A stretch of 53,221 nucleotides of DNA. Source: Treponema sp. (GTDB lineage: Bacteria; Spirochaetota; Spirochaetia; Treponematales; Treponemataceae). The notes under the pieces were generated by a model. That model had not been told where the DNA came from. It saw only the letters and a program-made list of their open reading frames with translations, and did not search any database. Within the stretch, counting starts at the first letter, position 1; the number at the start of each line of letters is the position of its first letter. A program made the translations under genes and the position numbers. Shown here one piece after another: positions 34,094 to 42,794 of the stretch. The DNA is taken from contig JAKSTP010000018.1 of NCBI GenBank assembly GCA_024402505.1, forward strand, positions 1-53,221, given 5' to 3'.

Positions 34094-35320
34094 CTATTCA
34101 GTTAAAGGTTCCATTTCCTCAACAGATTCAAGGTCTCCATTAGAAGAATCATTTTCTTCAGGAATAGTTTCATTTTCGGAAGGTTTTTCTCCGGCAATTT
34201 GAGTTTCAGATGCCATCACAATACTTCCATCAACTTCATCAGGATGAGTCTGGGAGTACATATTAAGTGCCTGTTCTTCTGCTCTGTCGGCTTTTTCATC
34301 GGAATCTGTAAGTGCAAGAGCATCAAGGATTTCCCTTTCTTCCTGAGGCAAAGTATTGTAAACAAATGAAAGAATTTCATTTTTCATGTGATCTTCAATA
34401 TGAATACATTCAAAATGAAGACGACTCTGATTTATTTCTGCGTTAAATTCAACGTTGCGGACAGTACCAAACATAATAACAAGCTTGTTGTTGATATTAA
34501 ACTGAAGCTTAAGTTTAGTATTGGGATTTCCACGGCCCCCAATTCTAATAAGAGCACCGCTTTCAGAAATATCTTCAAGAAGACATTTATATCCGCCGCT
34601 GGTTTCAATCACATTATAATCAATGTTATCAGCCGGAACAAAGTACAGAGTTGCAGGAATTTCACATTTTGCACGAACAGCCTGACGTTTCTGCGTTCTT
34701 AAAAGATTAGTTGACTGTTTAAGATAAAGACAAAGTTTTCCAAGGAAAATGCCCTGACCAATAACAGTTGTATCAAAAACATAAGATGCATCTGAGTTTC
34801 GCCACAAATAAATCTTTACTGTTTTGTTGATCCAATCCTGAGCAGGAACAGGAATCATATTGTTCTGCTTTGGAATACTGATGGTCATATTTCCACCGTT
34901 ATTTACAATTTCTGAACTGAATACACCGCTTCCTGGAAGAATGATGCGGAGTCTCTGGCCTTTATCAAGATCCTGAGAAGTCTGTAATCCCTTTTTCTGA
35001 TCATGTTCGTTCTGAACCTTTGTACGGTAAGCAAATAATTTTGAAAGAATACTCTGATATTTCTGTCCGTCATCCTGCTGGCTTCGAACCTTAAGTTCTG
35101 TCATACATTTTGTAAGGGATGGCAATGACCAGAAAAGAGAGTTTGGATCAGAAAGATTACAAAGCTGGCTAACATTCCACAAAAGAACAAGTTCTGGAAT
35201 ATTGAAGCCGGAATCAAGGCCTGTAAACATGAAGGATATTTTGTCTTTAAAAATTGAATATAATTTAGCAACTAAAGAGAGTACAACTACTATTATAATA
35301 AATGCAATTAAAATGGACAC
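34094..35320 (-). CDS. membrane-anchored PilZ-domain protein
   Basis: I place the start at GTG 35320, because AGAAGG lies six bases before it; a GTG at 35350 without a ribosome site would add ten residues. The 408-residue protein has one membrane segment (about residues 2-22), a beta-rich PilZN-like domain about 120-205, a canonical PilZ domain with RQAVR at 212-216 and DISESG at 250-255 (both c-di-GMP motifs intact), and a long acidic tail. It resembles YcgR-type flagellar brakes and should bind c-di-GMP in the cytoplasm. First gene of the operon running to 27867. Confidence 0.8.
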   Translation of the reverse strand: MSILIAFIIIVVVLSLVAKLYSIFKDKISFMFTGLDSGFNIPELVLLWNVSQLCNLSDPNSLFWSLPSLTKCMTELKVRSQQDDGQKYQSILSKLFAYRTKVQNEHDQKKGLQTSQDLDKGQRLRIILPGSGVFSSEIVNNGGNMTISIPKQNNMIPVPAQDWINKTVKIYLWRNSDASYVFDTTVIGQGIFLGKLCLYLKQSTNLLRTQKRQAVRAKCEIPATLYFVPADNIDYNVIETSGGYKCLLEDISESGALIRIGGRGNPNTKLKLQFNINNKLVIMFGTVRNVEFNAEINQSRLHFECIHIEDHMKNEILSFVYNTLPQEEREILDALALTDSDEKADRAEEQALNMYSQTHPDEVDGSIVMASETQIAGEKPSENETIPEENDSSNGDLESVEEMEPLTE

Positions 35321-35357
35321 AATACGCCTTCTTATATATAATAATACCACATTTAAT

Positions 35358-35999
35358 ATGAAAAATCATTCATTTATCTCTAAAATCTTAATTTTCTGCA
35401 TAGTTTTTTTCATTTTTATGCTGCCACCGGTCCTTCAGGGAACCATAGAAAATAACGCTTTTACTGACTGGAATTTTTCATATTCTGCCCTTATTACAGC
35501 CCTTTTAATGGGATTTATATACTTCATCTACCGTGATTTCATAGTCTTACAGGAAGAAAATAAATCAAAATTTTATAAGATTAAGTGTACTTTTTGCAGC
35601 CTTCTCTATCTTCTTATGATTTCTGTAATAATCAGATTTCTTCCACTCAACGGAAAAGAAATTGCAGTAAAACTTCCTGCTAACCCAAGTGCCGTTACAT
35701 TCTGTTTGTTAAACTTTTTATTTTCTGCATTCACAGAAGAAGTTCTTTACCGTTTTTATGCTCCTGAAATTCTTTGCAACATGCTGGAAGAAAAAACCGG
35801 AAAGAAAAAAGCACTTATTATTTCTGAAATATTTGTTGGCATGATGTTTGCTTTAGGTCACAGGTACGCAGGCATTCCGGCAGTTATTAATTCTGTTCTT
35901 GGTTACGCAGTTCTTCGCATGAACATAAAGAAAACCGGCTCTTTAGCCATGAACACGGCACTTCACTTTATTTATAATATTGCCCAGCTTTTAATCTAG
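35358..35999 (+). CDS. CPBP-family intramembrane protease (CAAX protease-like)
   Basis: The start is set at ATG 35358, giving a 213-residue protein beginning at a membrane segment; a longer frame would overlap the divergent gene. About six membrane segments are present. The glutamate pair and arginine read TEEVLYR (Glu127, Glu128, Arg132), followed by GHR with His168 and HFIYN with His203, matching the CPBP/Abi family. TATAAT at 35337-35342 gives a leader of about nine bases with no Shine-Dalgarno. The stop overlaps the convergent DUF4340 gene. Confidence 0.8.
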   Translation: MKNHSFISKILIFCIVFFIFMLPPVLQGTIENNAFTDWNFSYSALITALLMGFIYFIYRDFIVLQEENKSKFYKIKCTFCSLLYLLMISVIIRFLPLNGKEIAVKLPANPSAVTFCLLNFLFSAFTEEVLYRFYAPEILCNMLEEKTGKKKALIISEIFVGMMFALGHRYAGIPAVINSVLGYAVLRMNIKKTGSLAMNTALHFIYNIAQLLI

Positions 36000-36847
36000 C
36001 TGAAAAGTTTTTCATAAGTCCAGACACTTACCGTTGCAAGATATTCAATTCCGTCAATGCTGATTTTTAATCCCAAATTATATTCACTTCCTATATCAAG
36101 GCCGGTAATAATCACTTCTGAACCGTTTTCAAAATAGTAAATCAGTTTATCTTTTTCTGCATAGGAGCCGTCCGGAAGACTGCCTGAATATCGGAGACTG
36201 AAAGCCTTTGTAACAGTTTCAGAATCCTTTTCAATGGCCTTACCATTTATAAAAGCATTTGAAACACCTTTTGAATCAAGTTCTTTAATGGCTTTTGAAA
36301 TGATTTCACCTTCACACCAGTATTGAAAACTAGTACTTAAAACAGTCTCATTGAATCCTGTTATCTCATAAATGTTGTTTCCAAAGTACAGTGATCTTGA
36401 AGTGCCGGCAAAATTGCTTTTTCCAAAAACAATTTCATCAGTATTTCCGTCAAAATCAAGCCAGCTTATAGAAAAAGTATTACCCTCTTCAAAGTAATTT
36501 TCAAGATTTTTTGAAGAGGCTGCATTCTTTTCAAGAAGATTAAGTTCTCGTTTTTTTGAAAGCTCAGTCCAAAGTAATTCAAGCCTATCCTGGGAGGCAG
36601 GAACCTTCCCACCGTTGTCATAAACCCACCAGATTCCGTCCTTTTCGAATGTAATTTCCGTACCATCAAGAACAAGCTGAATAAAATAAAGTCGGTCAAA
36701 AGAAGCAAGATTTGCAAGAGAAAGCTTTACTAAATTTTTACCCCTATTTTTTGGTACAAAAGACCAGATAAAACAGAAAGTGAGGATAAAAATCAAAAAG
36801 ACGTAAAGTAGATTCTTCTTTTTCATATAAAAACTGTTTCTGGGCAT
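35996..36847 (-). CDS. DUF4340-like membrane-anchored protein
   Basis: 283 residues (276 if the second ATG at 36826 is used). One membrane segment near the N-terminus (LLYVFLIFILTFCFIW) and a beta-rich extracytoplasmic part resembling DUF4340 proteins, which often accompany gliding/ABC-transport genes; here no such genes are adjacent. No motif for an enzyme. The first ATG directly follows the T-run of the acpP terminator and has no Shine-Dalgarno, so expression may depend on read-through. Confidence 0.6.
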   Translation of the reverse strand: MPRNSFYMKKKNLLYVFLIFILTFCFIWSFVPKNRGKNLVKLSLANLASFDRLYFIQLVLDGTEITFEKDGIWWVYDNGGKVPASQDRLELLWTELSKKRELNLLEKNAASSKNLENYFEEGNTFSISWLDFDGNTDEIVFGKSNFAGTSRSLYFGNNIYEITGFNETVLSTSFQYWCEGEIISKAIKELDSKGVSNAFINGKAIEKDSETVTKAFSLRYSGSLPDGSYAEKDKLIYYFENGSEVIITGLDIGSEYNLGLKISIDGIEYLATVSVWTYEKLFS

Positions 36848-36877
36848 AAAAAAAGGCCGTCCTTAAGACAGCCCTTT
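36848..36877 (-). terminator. terminator after acpP
   Basis: On the minus strand, GGCTGTC, loop TTAAG, GACGGCC and seven T residues form a seven-base-pair stem. It sits between acpP and the DUF4340-like gene. Confidence 0.8.
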
Positions 36878-36897
36878 CAATCTAACAAGAGATTAAC

Positions 36898-37137
36898 TTA
36901 TTTTCCCTGTTCAGATTTGATGAAGTCATAAGCATCACGAACAGTTTCGAATTCGTTTGCTTTTTCATCTGGAATGCTAACACCAAGTTCACCTTCGATA
37001 GCGTATACAAGTTCGTATGTATCGAGGCTGTCAGCTCCGAGGTCACCACGGAATGATGAATCCAAAGTGATTTTGCTTTCATCAATGTCAAGTTTTTCTG
37101 CGATAAGTTTCTGGATTTTTTCGAACAATTCGTCCAT
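36898..37137 (-). CDS. acpP: acyl carrier protein
   Basis: 79 residues, acidic. The phosphopantetheine attachment serine is Ser37 in GADSLD. It carries acyl intermediates in fatty acid synthesis. AGGAG precedes the ATG by about eight bases. It follows rpmF by 14 bases, a common rpmF-acpP arrangement, and is followed by a strong terminator, so the pair is a two-gene unit. Confidence 0.97.
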   Translation of the reverse strand: MDELFEKIQKLIAEKLDIDESKITLDSSFRGDLGADSLDTYELVYAIEGELGVSIPDEKANEFETVRDAYDFIKSEQGK

Positions 37138-37151
37138 TTTTTTCTCCTAAA

Positions 37152-37340
37152 TTAACCGTTTACTTCCGGTGTGATTACCTGACGTCCGCGGTAGAAACCA
37201 CATTTTGGACAAACACGGTGAGACATTACAAGGTTTCCGCAGTTGTTGCATTCAACCAGCTGTGGTGCCTTAAGTTTCATATTGATTGTCTGACGTCTTT
37301 TAGTAACGGCCTTTGATGTTTTCGATCTAGGTACTGCCAT
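37152..37340 (-). CDS. rpmF: 50S ribosomal protein L32
   Basis: 62 residues with the MAVPRSKTSKAVTKRRQ start and a zinc-binding four-cysteine form (Cys31, Cys34, Cys44, Cys47), so it is the zinc-dependent C+ type. GAGG lies nine bases before the ATG. Two strong minus-strand promoters precede it. Confidence 0.97.
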   Translation of the reverse strand: MAVPRSKTSKAVTKRRQTINMKLKAPQLVECNNCGNLVMSHRVCPKCGFYRGRQVITPEVNG

Positions 37341-37381
37341 TTATAAAACCTCACTATATTATTATCTGATATAACTTGTTT

Positions 37382-37411
37382 ATAATATAACAGTATCAAT
37401 CAGAGTGTCAA
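37382..37411 (-). promoter_or_regulatory. rpmF-acpP promoter, proximal
   Basis: TTGACA (37406-37411), 18 bases, TATTAT (37382-37387) on the minus strand, with a leader of about 35 bases containing a Shine-Dalgarno. Confidence 0.7.
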
Positions 37412-37416
37412 TATCT

Positions 37417-37444
37417 ATTATATGGATTAAGAGAAAAATGTCAA
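37417..37444 (-). promoter_or_regulatory. rpmF-acpP promoter, distal
   Basis: TTGACA (37439-37444), 16 bases and TATAAT (37417-37422) on the minus strand, both consensus. It directly precedes the proximal promoter, giving a tandem pair. Confidence 0.65.
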
Positions 37445-37480
37445 GAAAATGAATGACAAAAATACAAAATTTGTCAGAGT

Positions 37481-39391
37481 TTAATGAACTTTCCGACGGG
37501 ATTTATGTGGATTTATTATCGTAAAATTAATAGTTTTCTCTGTTTCCATGCCGCTTTCAAGTTTTACAGGCCAATACTGGGATGAAACCAAAGTTTTACT
37601 CTCCCCGTCTTCAAGATTGTAACAGGTGTAACTTCCAAGTTCATTGAGCTCAAAAACAAAAGAAACATCATTCATACGGTCTGTTACCTGAACTGCATTC
37701 ACCATCCACTGACGTTTTGTATTTTCATCAGGATTAACCTCGAATCTTTCTGTTTCACCGGCAACATCAACGCTATAGGAAAGTTCTTCTTTAGTTCCCA
37801 AAGCCTGGCAACCGAAATTTGATTCAACGGCAAAAACAGCATCAAGAGGTTTGTCAGAAAGATTTTTCAAAATATACTGAACTACAAAACCCGAACTATT
37901 GATGATGTATTTTTTACGAAGACTTACTTTCTGTCTGGATGCAAAACATACAGCTTCTGCACTTAAAAGAAGTTCCCTGTGTGAAGGTGAAAATTTTATT
38001 TCGTTGTACTGGATTTTTGAGAAAATACCGTCTGTATCAGCAATTTTGTTTTTATAATTTTCAAAGCGAGTCGGTGTAAAAATATGATCAGTAAAAAGGC
38101 CGCGGAAATAATTATTTTCAGGGTAAGGAGATTCAATTACATTGTGAAGATAGTTTCCAGTACATTTACTGACTGTAAGTTCTCTCAAAGATCCTGAAAC
38201 CAGGTTTATAACGGCAAAATAATCGTTCATACGGCAAACATATTCATTCATACCGTCGTTATTGTAGTCAAAGGCAATTACAGATTCACGGAAATTCTTT
38301 GGATTCCTGATCTGTTTTTCGGCTTCACAAAGACAGATAAATGAACTGTGTCGAAGTTTTGCACCAGCAGAATCTTTTCCAGCAAGCGCGTAACCGTTCT
38401 GGGCCTGCCAGAGTTTTTCCCGTGCAGTAAGTTTTCGTGCTTTATCACCGTGAAACTGAGAAATCAAGAGGCTTGTATATAAAATGCGGTTATAAAGTGC
38501 AAGGGCCCGTTTATTTGATAAAACATATTCAAAAGCTGATGAATAATTTTTATCGTCAGAAATGGAATTAAAGAATGATGGTATATACACCGGAACCTTA
38601 TTTACATTTCCTTTAAGATAACTTGAAACAAGAGTAAGAGAAACCGGGATTTTTGTATAAACTGTATTATTTTGAAGACAATTATAGAAGTTTTCTAACC
38701 AACCACCCTCCAGAAGTGCCATAAATTTATCGCTGGAAAGGCGAATATTGATTATTCGGTTTGGAGAAAACTGAGTAAAACTATCTTTTTCACTTACCTT
38801 CTTTACTTCTTTTTCAATCTGTTTAATAAAACTTTCGCAGGAAGTCTCCGAATCAGGAACCAGGTGGTCATTAAAAAGAATGATATATACAGACTTTCCA
38901 AGTTCATTCATGTATACGGGGAGATAACGGTTTTTATCGGGAGGAACTGCTTTTTCACTTATGAGAACATATTCAATACCTGCAGTGCAAAGGTTTGTTA
39001 CCATTGACGAATCCCACGCATCACAGAAAAGTGTCATACCTCTTGGACGTTTACCACAGGCGTCACGAACAAGCTGTGAATGTGCATCAATCTGTCCGTT
39101 CCGGTCAAAAGACTGACACAAAGGTAGAATTGAATTGCACAAGGAACCACCAAGCACTTCAACCTGTTTTTCAGAAGTCCAGTTTTGAAGAAGAGTTTTA
39201 TACTCCGGATGTTTTTTCTGGATAAAAGTAAGTTCCTCATCGTTGAAAGAAAAGTTTATCTTAAAATCAGGATGAGCCATAAGGAAACGTGTAATGGATT
39301 TAAAAGAAGAGGAAAAAATCTTTTCGGAAAAGCCTGAAGACAGGTATGATGAGGCAAAGTCTACAGTTAGGCTGACGTATATAAAATCCAT
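37481..39391 (-). CDS. GH57-like protein with missing catalytic residues
   Basis: 636 residues. The N-terminal 240 residues follow the GH57 barrel of amylase/4-alpha-glucanotransferases: VEVLGGSLCNSILP at 78-90 aligns with the nucleophile motif (A-G-G-F-Y-E-P-I/V-L) with Asn86 in place of Glu; GMTLFCDAWDSSM at 118-130 fits the W-x-x-E region; and SSDKF then EGGWLENFYNCLQ at 219-240 matches the D-D-G-E-K-F...GWLEKF segment, with the acid Asp gone. The C-terminal half is a DUF1926-like beta domain. The enzyme is probably inactive as a transglycosidase and may bind glucan instead. TATGAT is five bases before the ATG. Confidence 0.65.
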   Translation of the reverse strand: MDFIYVSLTVDFASSYLSSGFSEKIFSSSFKSITRFLMAHPDFKINFSFNDEELTFIQKKHPEYKTLLQNWTSEKQVEVLGGSLCNSILPLCQSFDRNGQIDAHSQLVRDACGKRPRGMTLFCDAWDSSMVTNLCTAGIEYVLISEKAVPPDKNRYLPVYMNELGKSVYIILFNDHLVPDSETSCESFIKQIEKEVKKVSEKDSFTQFSPNRIINIRLSSDKFMALLEGGWLENFYNCLQNNTVYTKIPVSLTLVSSYLKGNVNKVPVYIPSFFNSISDDKNYSSAFEYVLSNKRALALYNRILYTSLLISQFHGDKARKLTAREKLWQAQNGYALAGKDSAGAKLRHSSFICLCEAEKQIRNPKNFRESVIAFDYNNDGMNEYVCRMNDYFAVINLVSGSLRELTVSKCTGNYLHNVIESPYPENNYFRGLFTDHIFTPTRFENYKNKIADTDGIFSKIQYNEIKFSPSHRELLLSAEAVCFASRQKVSLRKKYIINSSGFVVQYILKNLSDKPLDAVFAVESNFGCQALGTKEELSYSVDVAGETERFEVNPDENTKRQWMVNAVQVTDRMNDVSFVFELNELGSYTCYNLEDGESKTLVSSQYWPVKLESGMETEKTINFTIINPHKSRRKVH

Positions 39392-39396
39392 AGATT

Positions 39397-39402
39397 ATCA
39401 TA
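39397..39402 (-). promoter_or_regulatory. -10-like box (TATGAT) of the GH57-like gene
   Basis: TATGAT, five bases, then ATG at 39391, no Shine-Dalgarno. The -35 region is not recognisable. Confidence 0.3.
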
Positions 39403-39452
39403 CGGCGCCCCACCCAATTGCCGCTACTCTCTCTCCTTTTTAAATAAAGACT

Positions 39453-40064
39453 TTATTTAGTTTTCCCCTTTATAATTCTATAGCAAAAGTCCCATATTTT
39501 AAAGTGCTTTTTTGCTATTCTCTCTATTTTTTCACTGGAACCTTTTTTGGAACAGGTTGTAATACAAACATTCTCTTTATAAGAACAAAGTTCAATTTCC
39601 TTGGTATCTGGAGAAACCAGTTTAATCATATTTTTGGGACAAACTGAAACACATTTTCCGCAGCCGATACATGCATTGGAAACTACAGCAGTGCCATCTT
39701 TTATGAAAATTGCATACTGAGGACAGGCTTTTGCACAATCTCCAAGACCAATACAGGCAAATGCACAATCTGAAGAAGATTTTTTTGAATTATAAATATA
39801 CGAACAGGAATGTCTTCGATTGAAGATCAATGTGCGGTTTTGAAATGATTTTTCTGGATTACACAAAACCACTGCCCTTTTATCACTCATTTCAACAGGA
39901 ATTTCCTTTGTTGAAATAAAGTTCTTTTCAATGGAAGAATAAACAGGATTTACATCTTCACTTACATCAGATTTTATTGATGGAAGCAGTATATAAAAAA
40001 GGAAAAAAATTAAAAGCAGTAAAAGCAATACAAGCAGAATTGAAAAAATAATTGCAAGAACCAT
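39453..40064 (-). CDS. Rnf complex subunit B-like ferredoxin protein
   Basis: 203 residues. An N-terminal membrane helix (about 3-28), then a cysteine series: Cys68, Cys87, Cys100, Cys104, Cys110, Cys114 (DCAFACIGLGDCAKACP) and Cys132, 135, 138, 142 (CIGCGKCVSVCP), and further cysteines 160, 167, 171. It matches RnfB except that the N-terminal Fe-S domain with the C-G-x-C-G-x-x-x-C motif is missing. It would carry two ferredoxin-type [4Fe-4S] clusters at the cytoplasmic face. Last gene of the cluster. Confidence 0.75.
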   Translation of the reverse strand: MVLAIIFSILLVLLLLLLIFFLFYILLPSIKSDVSEDVNPVYSSIEKNFISTKEIPVEMSDKRAVVLCNPEKSFQNRTLIFNRRHSCSYIYNSKKSSSDCAFACIGLGDCAKACPQYAIFIKDGTAVVSNACIGCGKCVSVCPKNMIKLVSPDTKEIELCSYKENVCITTCSKKGSSEKIERIAKKHFKIWDFCYRIIKGKTK

Positions 40065-40066
40065 AA

Positions 40067-40627
40067 CTATCTCCTGAGAACAAGATTTAACCAGGAAACA
40101 TCAAAAACTGAAAGCAGAAGAATAACCACTACAAGCGACAAAAACAGAAGTGATGTATTCAGAAGGATGTTTTCTTTTTTTACGTAGATTTTCTGTCCAA
40201 TGGCATAAACCACCGGAATAAGGAAAAGGAATGAACAGATAGAAGCACAGCAGATTACCATACTTTCAAGAATCGATGTGCTTTCGTTTACTGAAAGAAG
40301 AATTATCAAAAATGAAATGGCAAATTCTGCACTGGACTTTCCTGTAGTTATACGAATAAGAGCCTCAAAAAAAGTGTTTACACAAATGTAAATGAGGAAT
40401 GCAATAATCGGATAAAGTTCAACCAGCTTTAGAGGAAGAAGAAGATACATGGCACAGAGCCAGGTAAGTACTGTGGAAATAAGAATCGAACAGAAAATCT
40501 TAATAAGATAATTCACCTCGAGACTATCGTGAAATGGAAGCTGAGTTACACGTACAACACCAACACCGTAAAAAAGAACCAGTGAAGAATAGATTGCATA
40601 ATACAAAAATAGTTTCAAAAAAATCAT
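40067..40627 (-). CDS. Rnf complex subunit A-like membrane protein
   Basis: 186 residues, six membrane segments, with FLIYICVNTFFEALIRITTGKSSAE in the third to fourth segments and a C-terminal VVILLLSVFDVSWLNLVLRR. This is the RnfA/NqrE topology and length (about 190). It would form the membrane core with RnfE and possibly hold the intramembrane Fe-S cluster; a canonical conserved cysteine pattern is not obvious. It overlaps the RnfE gene by four bases. Confidence 0.7.
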   Translation of the reverse strand: MIFLKLFLYYAIYSSLVLFYGVGVVRVTQLPFHDSLEVNYLIKIFCSILISTVLTWLCAMYLLLPLKLVELYPIIAFLIYICVNTFFEALIRITTGKSSAEFAISFLIILLSVNESTSILESMVICCASICSFLFLIPVVYAIGQKIYVKKENILLNTSLLFLSLVVVILLLSVFDVSWLNLVLRR

Positions 40628-41262
40628 TTTTCAGTTCCCCCTTTCTTGCTGTTTGCAGTAAAGCGGTGAATGATATAAAAGCGTTTTCTTACAAGAATAA
40701 ATCCAAAAAGAATGATTGCTGCAAGGAAAAGCCCCCCTGGAAGAGATGCAAGAAATGAAAAAGGTGTAGTTCTGTCTTCACCTAAAACAACGTGTTCGAA
40801 AATATTGTGATTCTTCCCGAAGAAAGTAAAAGTTCCAAAACCAAATACATCTCTTACAAGAAAGAAAAACAGTGCAAAGAGAGAAAACTTAAATGTAGTA
40901 ATTAGATTTGCAAGGAGTTTCTTTACCGGAGGAAGATCGTTTTCTGAAAACATAAAGCCAATCATAAATGAAGAAAAGGCCGGAAGATAAAAACAGAAAC
41001 CAAGAGTCAGGGCAATTTCACTCTGAAGAGCCGCAATAATATTTCTATAAAGAATTGTGACACACAAAAGTGTAAACAAGGTAGCTACTGTATTAATTTT
41101 TTCGTAGCCTGTTTTCTTAATCAAAAACTGTACACTGGTTCCTACTGTCATAAGAAGAATAAGTTCCATTATCATCGTAAGACCATAAACAAAACGTCCT
41201 GGAACAGGAACAAGAATTGCAATTGATGCAGCAATATATATGAAGATTGATTTTTTTGTCAT
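40624..41262 (-). CDS. Rnf complex subunit E-like membrane protein
   Basis: 212 residues with six membrane segments and the RnfE/NqrD-like DVFGFGTFTFFG...LASLPGGLFLAAIILFG segment near 137-190. RnfE proteins are about 200-230 residues and interleave with RnfA in the membrane. The start lies two bases after the RnfG-like stop. Placement between G and A fits the C-D-G-E-A-B order. Confidence 0.75.
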   Translation of the reverse strand: MTKKSIFIYIAASIAILVPVPGRFVYGLTMIMELILLMTVGTSVQFLIKKTGYEKINTVATLFTLLCVTILYRNIIAALQSEIALTLGFCFYLPAFSSFMIGFMFSENDLPPVKKLLANLITTFKFSLFALFFFLVRDVFGFGTFTFFGKNHNIFEHVVLGEDRTTPFSFLASLPGGLFLAAIILFGFILVRKRFYIIHRFTANSKKGGTEK

Positions 41263-41264
41263 GA

Positions 41265-41738
41265 CTAACCTCTTTCCTCAAGTCCGAGAATTGACGGAAT
41301 GCGGGCTTTATATAGTTCAATACGGTTATTATATTTTTCAAATTCAATCTGGTTTTTTACAGTTCCATGAATATTTGAATAATCAACAAAACTTACATTA
41401 TTTTTGTCATCTACAAGGAAAACTGCTGGAATTGGTCCGTACATAGAATTGATACGAACAATGATTGAAGTAAAATTTTTGCCAACTGCCTTGTTTTTTA
41501 CAACAAAAGCAGCACAGTTCAAGGCAAAAGGATTCTGGATTTCAACCGGTTCAACAAAAGTCCATTCATCACCAGTACGCTCTGTAAGAACTGTAAGAAC
41601 ATTTGCAGATAGATTTTTATTCCAGTACTTTTTTGAAACAAGAGTTGTATATACACAAAGGAATAAAATCACTGAAAATACACCTGCAAAAAATCCGTAT
41701 TTTATAAAAAAGTTTTTATAGGAAATATCTCTTGCCAT
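41265..41738 (-). CDS. Rnf complex subunit G-like protein lacking the flavinylation motif
   Basis: 157 residues; RnfG is usually 180-220. An N-terminal membrane helix (about 15-34) is followed by an extracytoplasmic domain with weak FMN_bind-like strands (SIIVRINSMYGPIPAVFLVDD). The C-terminal S-G-A-T motif that takes covalent FMN is absent; the nearest stretch is IHGTVKNQ. So it should not be flavinylated. Identification rests on gene order and topology more than on sequence. Confidence 0.55.
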   Translation of the reverse strand: MARDISYKNFFIKYGFFAGVFSVILFLCVYTTLVSKKYWNKNLSANVLTVLTERTGDEWTFVEPVEIQNPFALNCAAFVVKNKAVGKNFTSIIVRINSMYGPIPAVFLVDDKNNVSFVDYSNIHGTVKNQIEFEKYNNRIELYKARIPSILGLEERG

Positions 41739-41741
41739 AAA

Positions 41742-42794
41742 TTACATCCTGGAAACGAGTTTTGCCATATTTTTCTTGTCTTCAATCATCCTGATAAAAA
41801 GATTTACAAGATTGCAGAGAAGAACTGTAAAGGTCATTCCTGTAAAAGAAGTTCCTGCTCCTGTTACCAAGAATGCAGTTAAACCTGCAAAAATACCAAG
41901 AATAATCCGGCCTGAAAGAGTCATTGGAAGAGTTCCAAACCATCCAATAATGAACACAGCAAAGAAAAGAGTTCCTGAACTGAACAAGGCCAGAATCATA
42001 TCACCTGTATTCAAAGCACCACCTGCTACAAACGGTGCAAAAAGTCTTACAAGAACAAGGTAAACAAAAAGGAACAAAGATGGTACAAGGGCATCAGAAG
42101 TATCATCAGAGAACAAAACAATAGAAGAAATAATGTTCAAAAAATTAAAACGGAATGCTGGAATAATAGAATGGTTATCCCAGAAGAAAGAAAGATAACC
42201 ATTTGGCAGGCTTACCTTAAACCAACCGAAAATTGTCTTGTTCAAAAAATCTGTTACAGGTGAATCAAGGAAACCGAAGGCCAGTTTAGAATCCTGTACA
42301 AACATAAGTGAAGGGTTACGGCTAAAAAGACTGTCAAGATCAATAAGAATAGATGGAAAGTATTTTTTTCCTGTAAACCAGGCTAAAACTGTAATAAGAA
42401 TAACAGGATTTACCCAGTTATTTACAAAACCTGAAAATACAAAATTTATAATCAAAATAAGGAAGAAAACAAGAATAAGGGCTGCAAATCTCGGATAATT
42501 TTCAGGAAAGAGAAATCCTGATAACAATCCTGCTAAAAGCGAAGGAAAAAGAGTATAAAGCGGAACATGAGAAACATAATACTGCACCACTCCTGCAAGA
42601 ACAGCACCTAAAAAAGAACAAAGAATTACATGAACAGCAGCATAACTTCCAGTGTAAACAAGGACTGCAAGCTGAAGAAGCAAAAGCACTGCCATTTTAA
42701 TACAGGTACTGGTAATAGAAGAGGTTCTATAAATGTACGGACGCTGGTAACTTGTACGAGTTCCGAAAGGAATATCTATATCATTAGTTTTCAT
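41742..42794 (-). CDS. Rnf complex subunit D-like membrane protein
   Basis: 350 residues with about ten membrane segments, matching RnfD/NqrB in size and topology. The region where RnfD carries its covalently flavinylated Thr (D-x-x-S-G-A-T-P) reads FLDSPVTDFLN here, so the Thr may remain but the consensus is lost. GGALNTGDMILALFSSGTLFFAVFIIGWFGTLPMT fits the conserved later segments. The start overlaps the RnfC-like stop by 11 bases. Confidence 0.75.
   Translation of the reverse strand: MKTNDIDIPFGTRTSYQRPYIYRTSSITSTCIKMAVLLLLQLAVLVYTGSYAAVHVILCSFLGAVLAGVVQYYVSHVPLYTLFPSLLAGLLSGFLFPENYPRFAALILVFFLILIINFVFSGFVNNWVNPVILITVLAWFTGKKYFPSILIDLDSLFSRNPSLMFVQDSKLAFGFLDSPVTDFLNKTIFGWFKVSLPNGYLSFFWDNHSIIPAFRFNFLNIISSIVLFSDDTSDALVPSLFLFVYLVLVRLFAPFVAGGALNTGDMILALFSSGTLFFAVFIIGWFGTLPMTLSGRIILGIFAGLTAFLVTGAGTSFTGMTFTVLLCNLVNLFIRMIEDKKNMAKLVSRM

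Noticed and set aside
35321..35350. Start of the PilZ gene at GTG 35350
   Set aside because: No ribosome site precedes it, whereas AGAAGG precedes the GTG at 35320.
37454..37476. Hairpin TGACAAA...TTTGTCA after the GH57-like gene
   Set aside because: The stem is weak and AT-rich with no clean T-run on the minus strand, so I do not call it a terminator.
39441..39459. Perfect 19-base palindrome TAAATAAAG-A-CTTTATTTA
   Set aside because: It is AT-rich, overlaps the stop of the RnfB-like gene and lacks a T-run in the direction of transcription; chance is likely.
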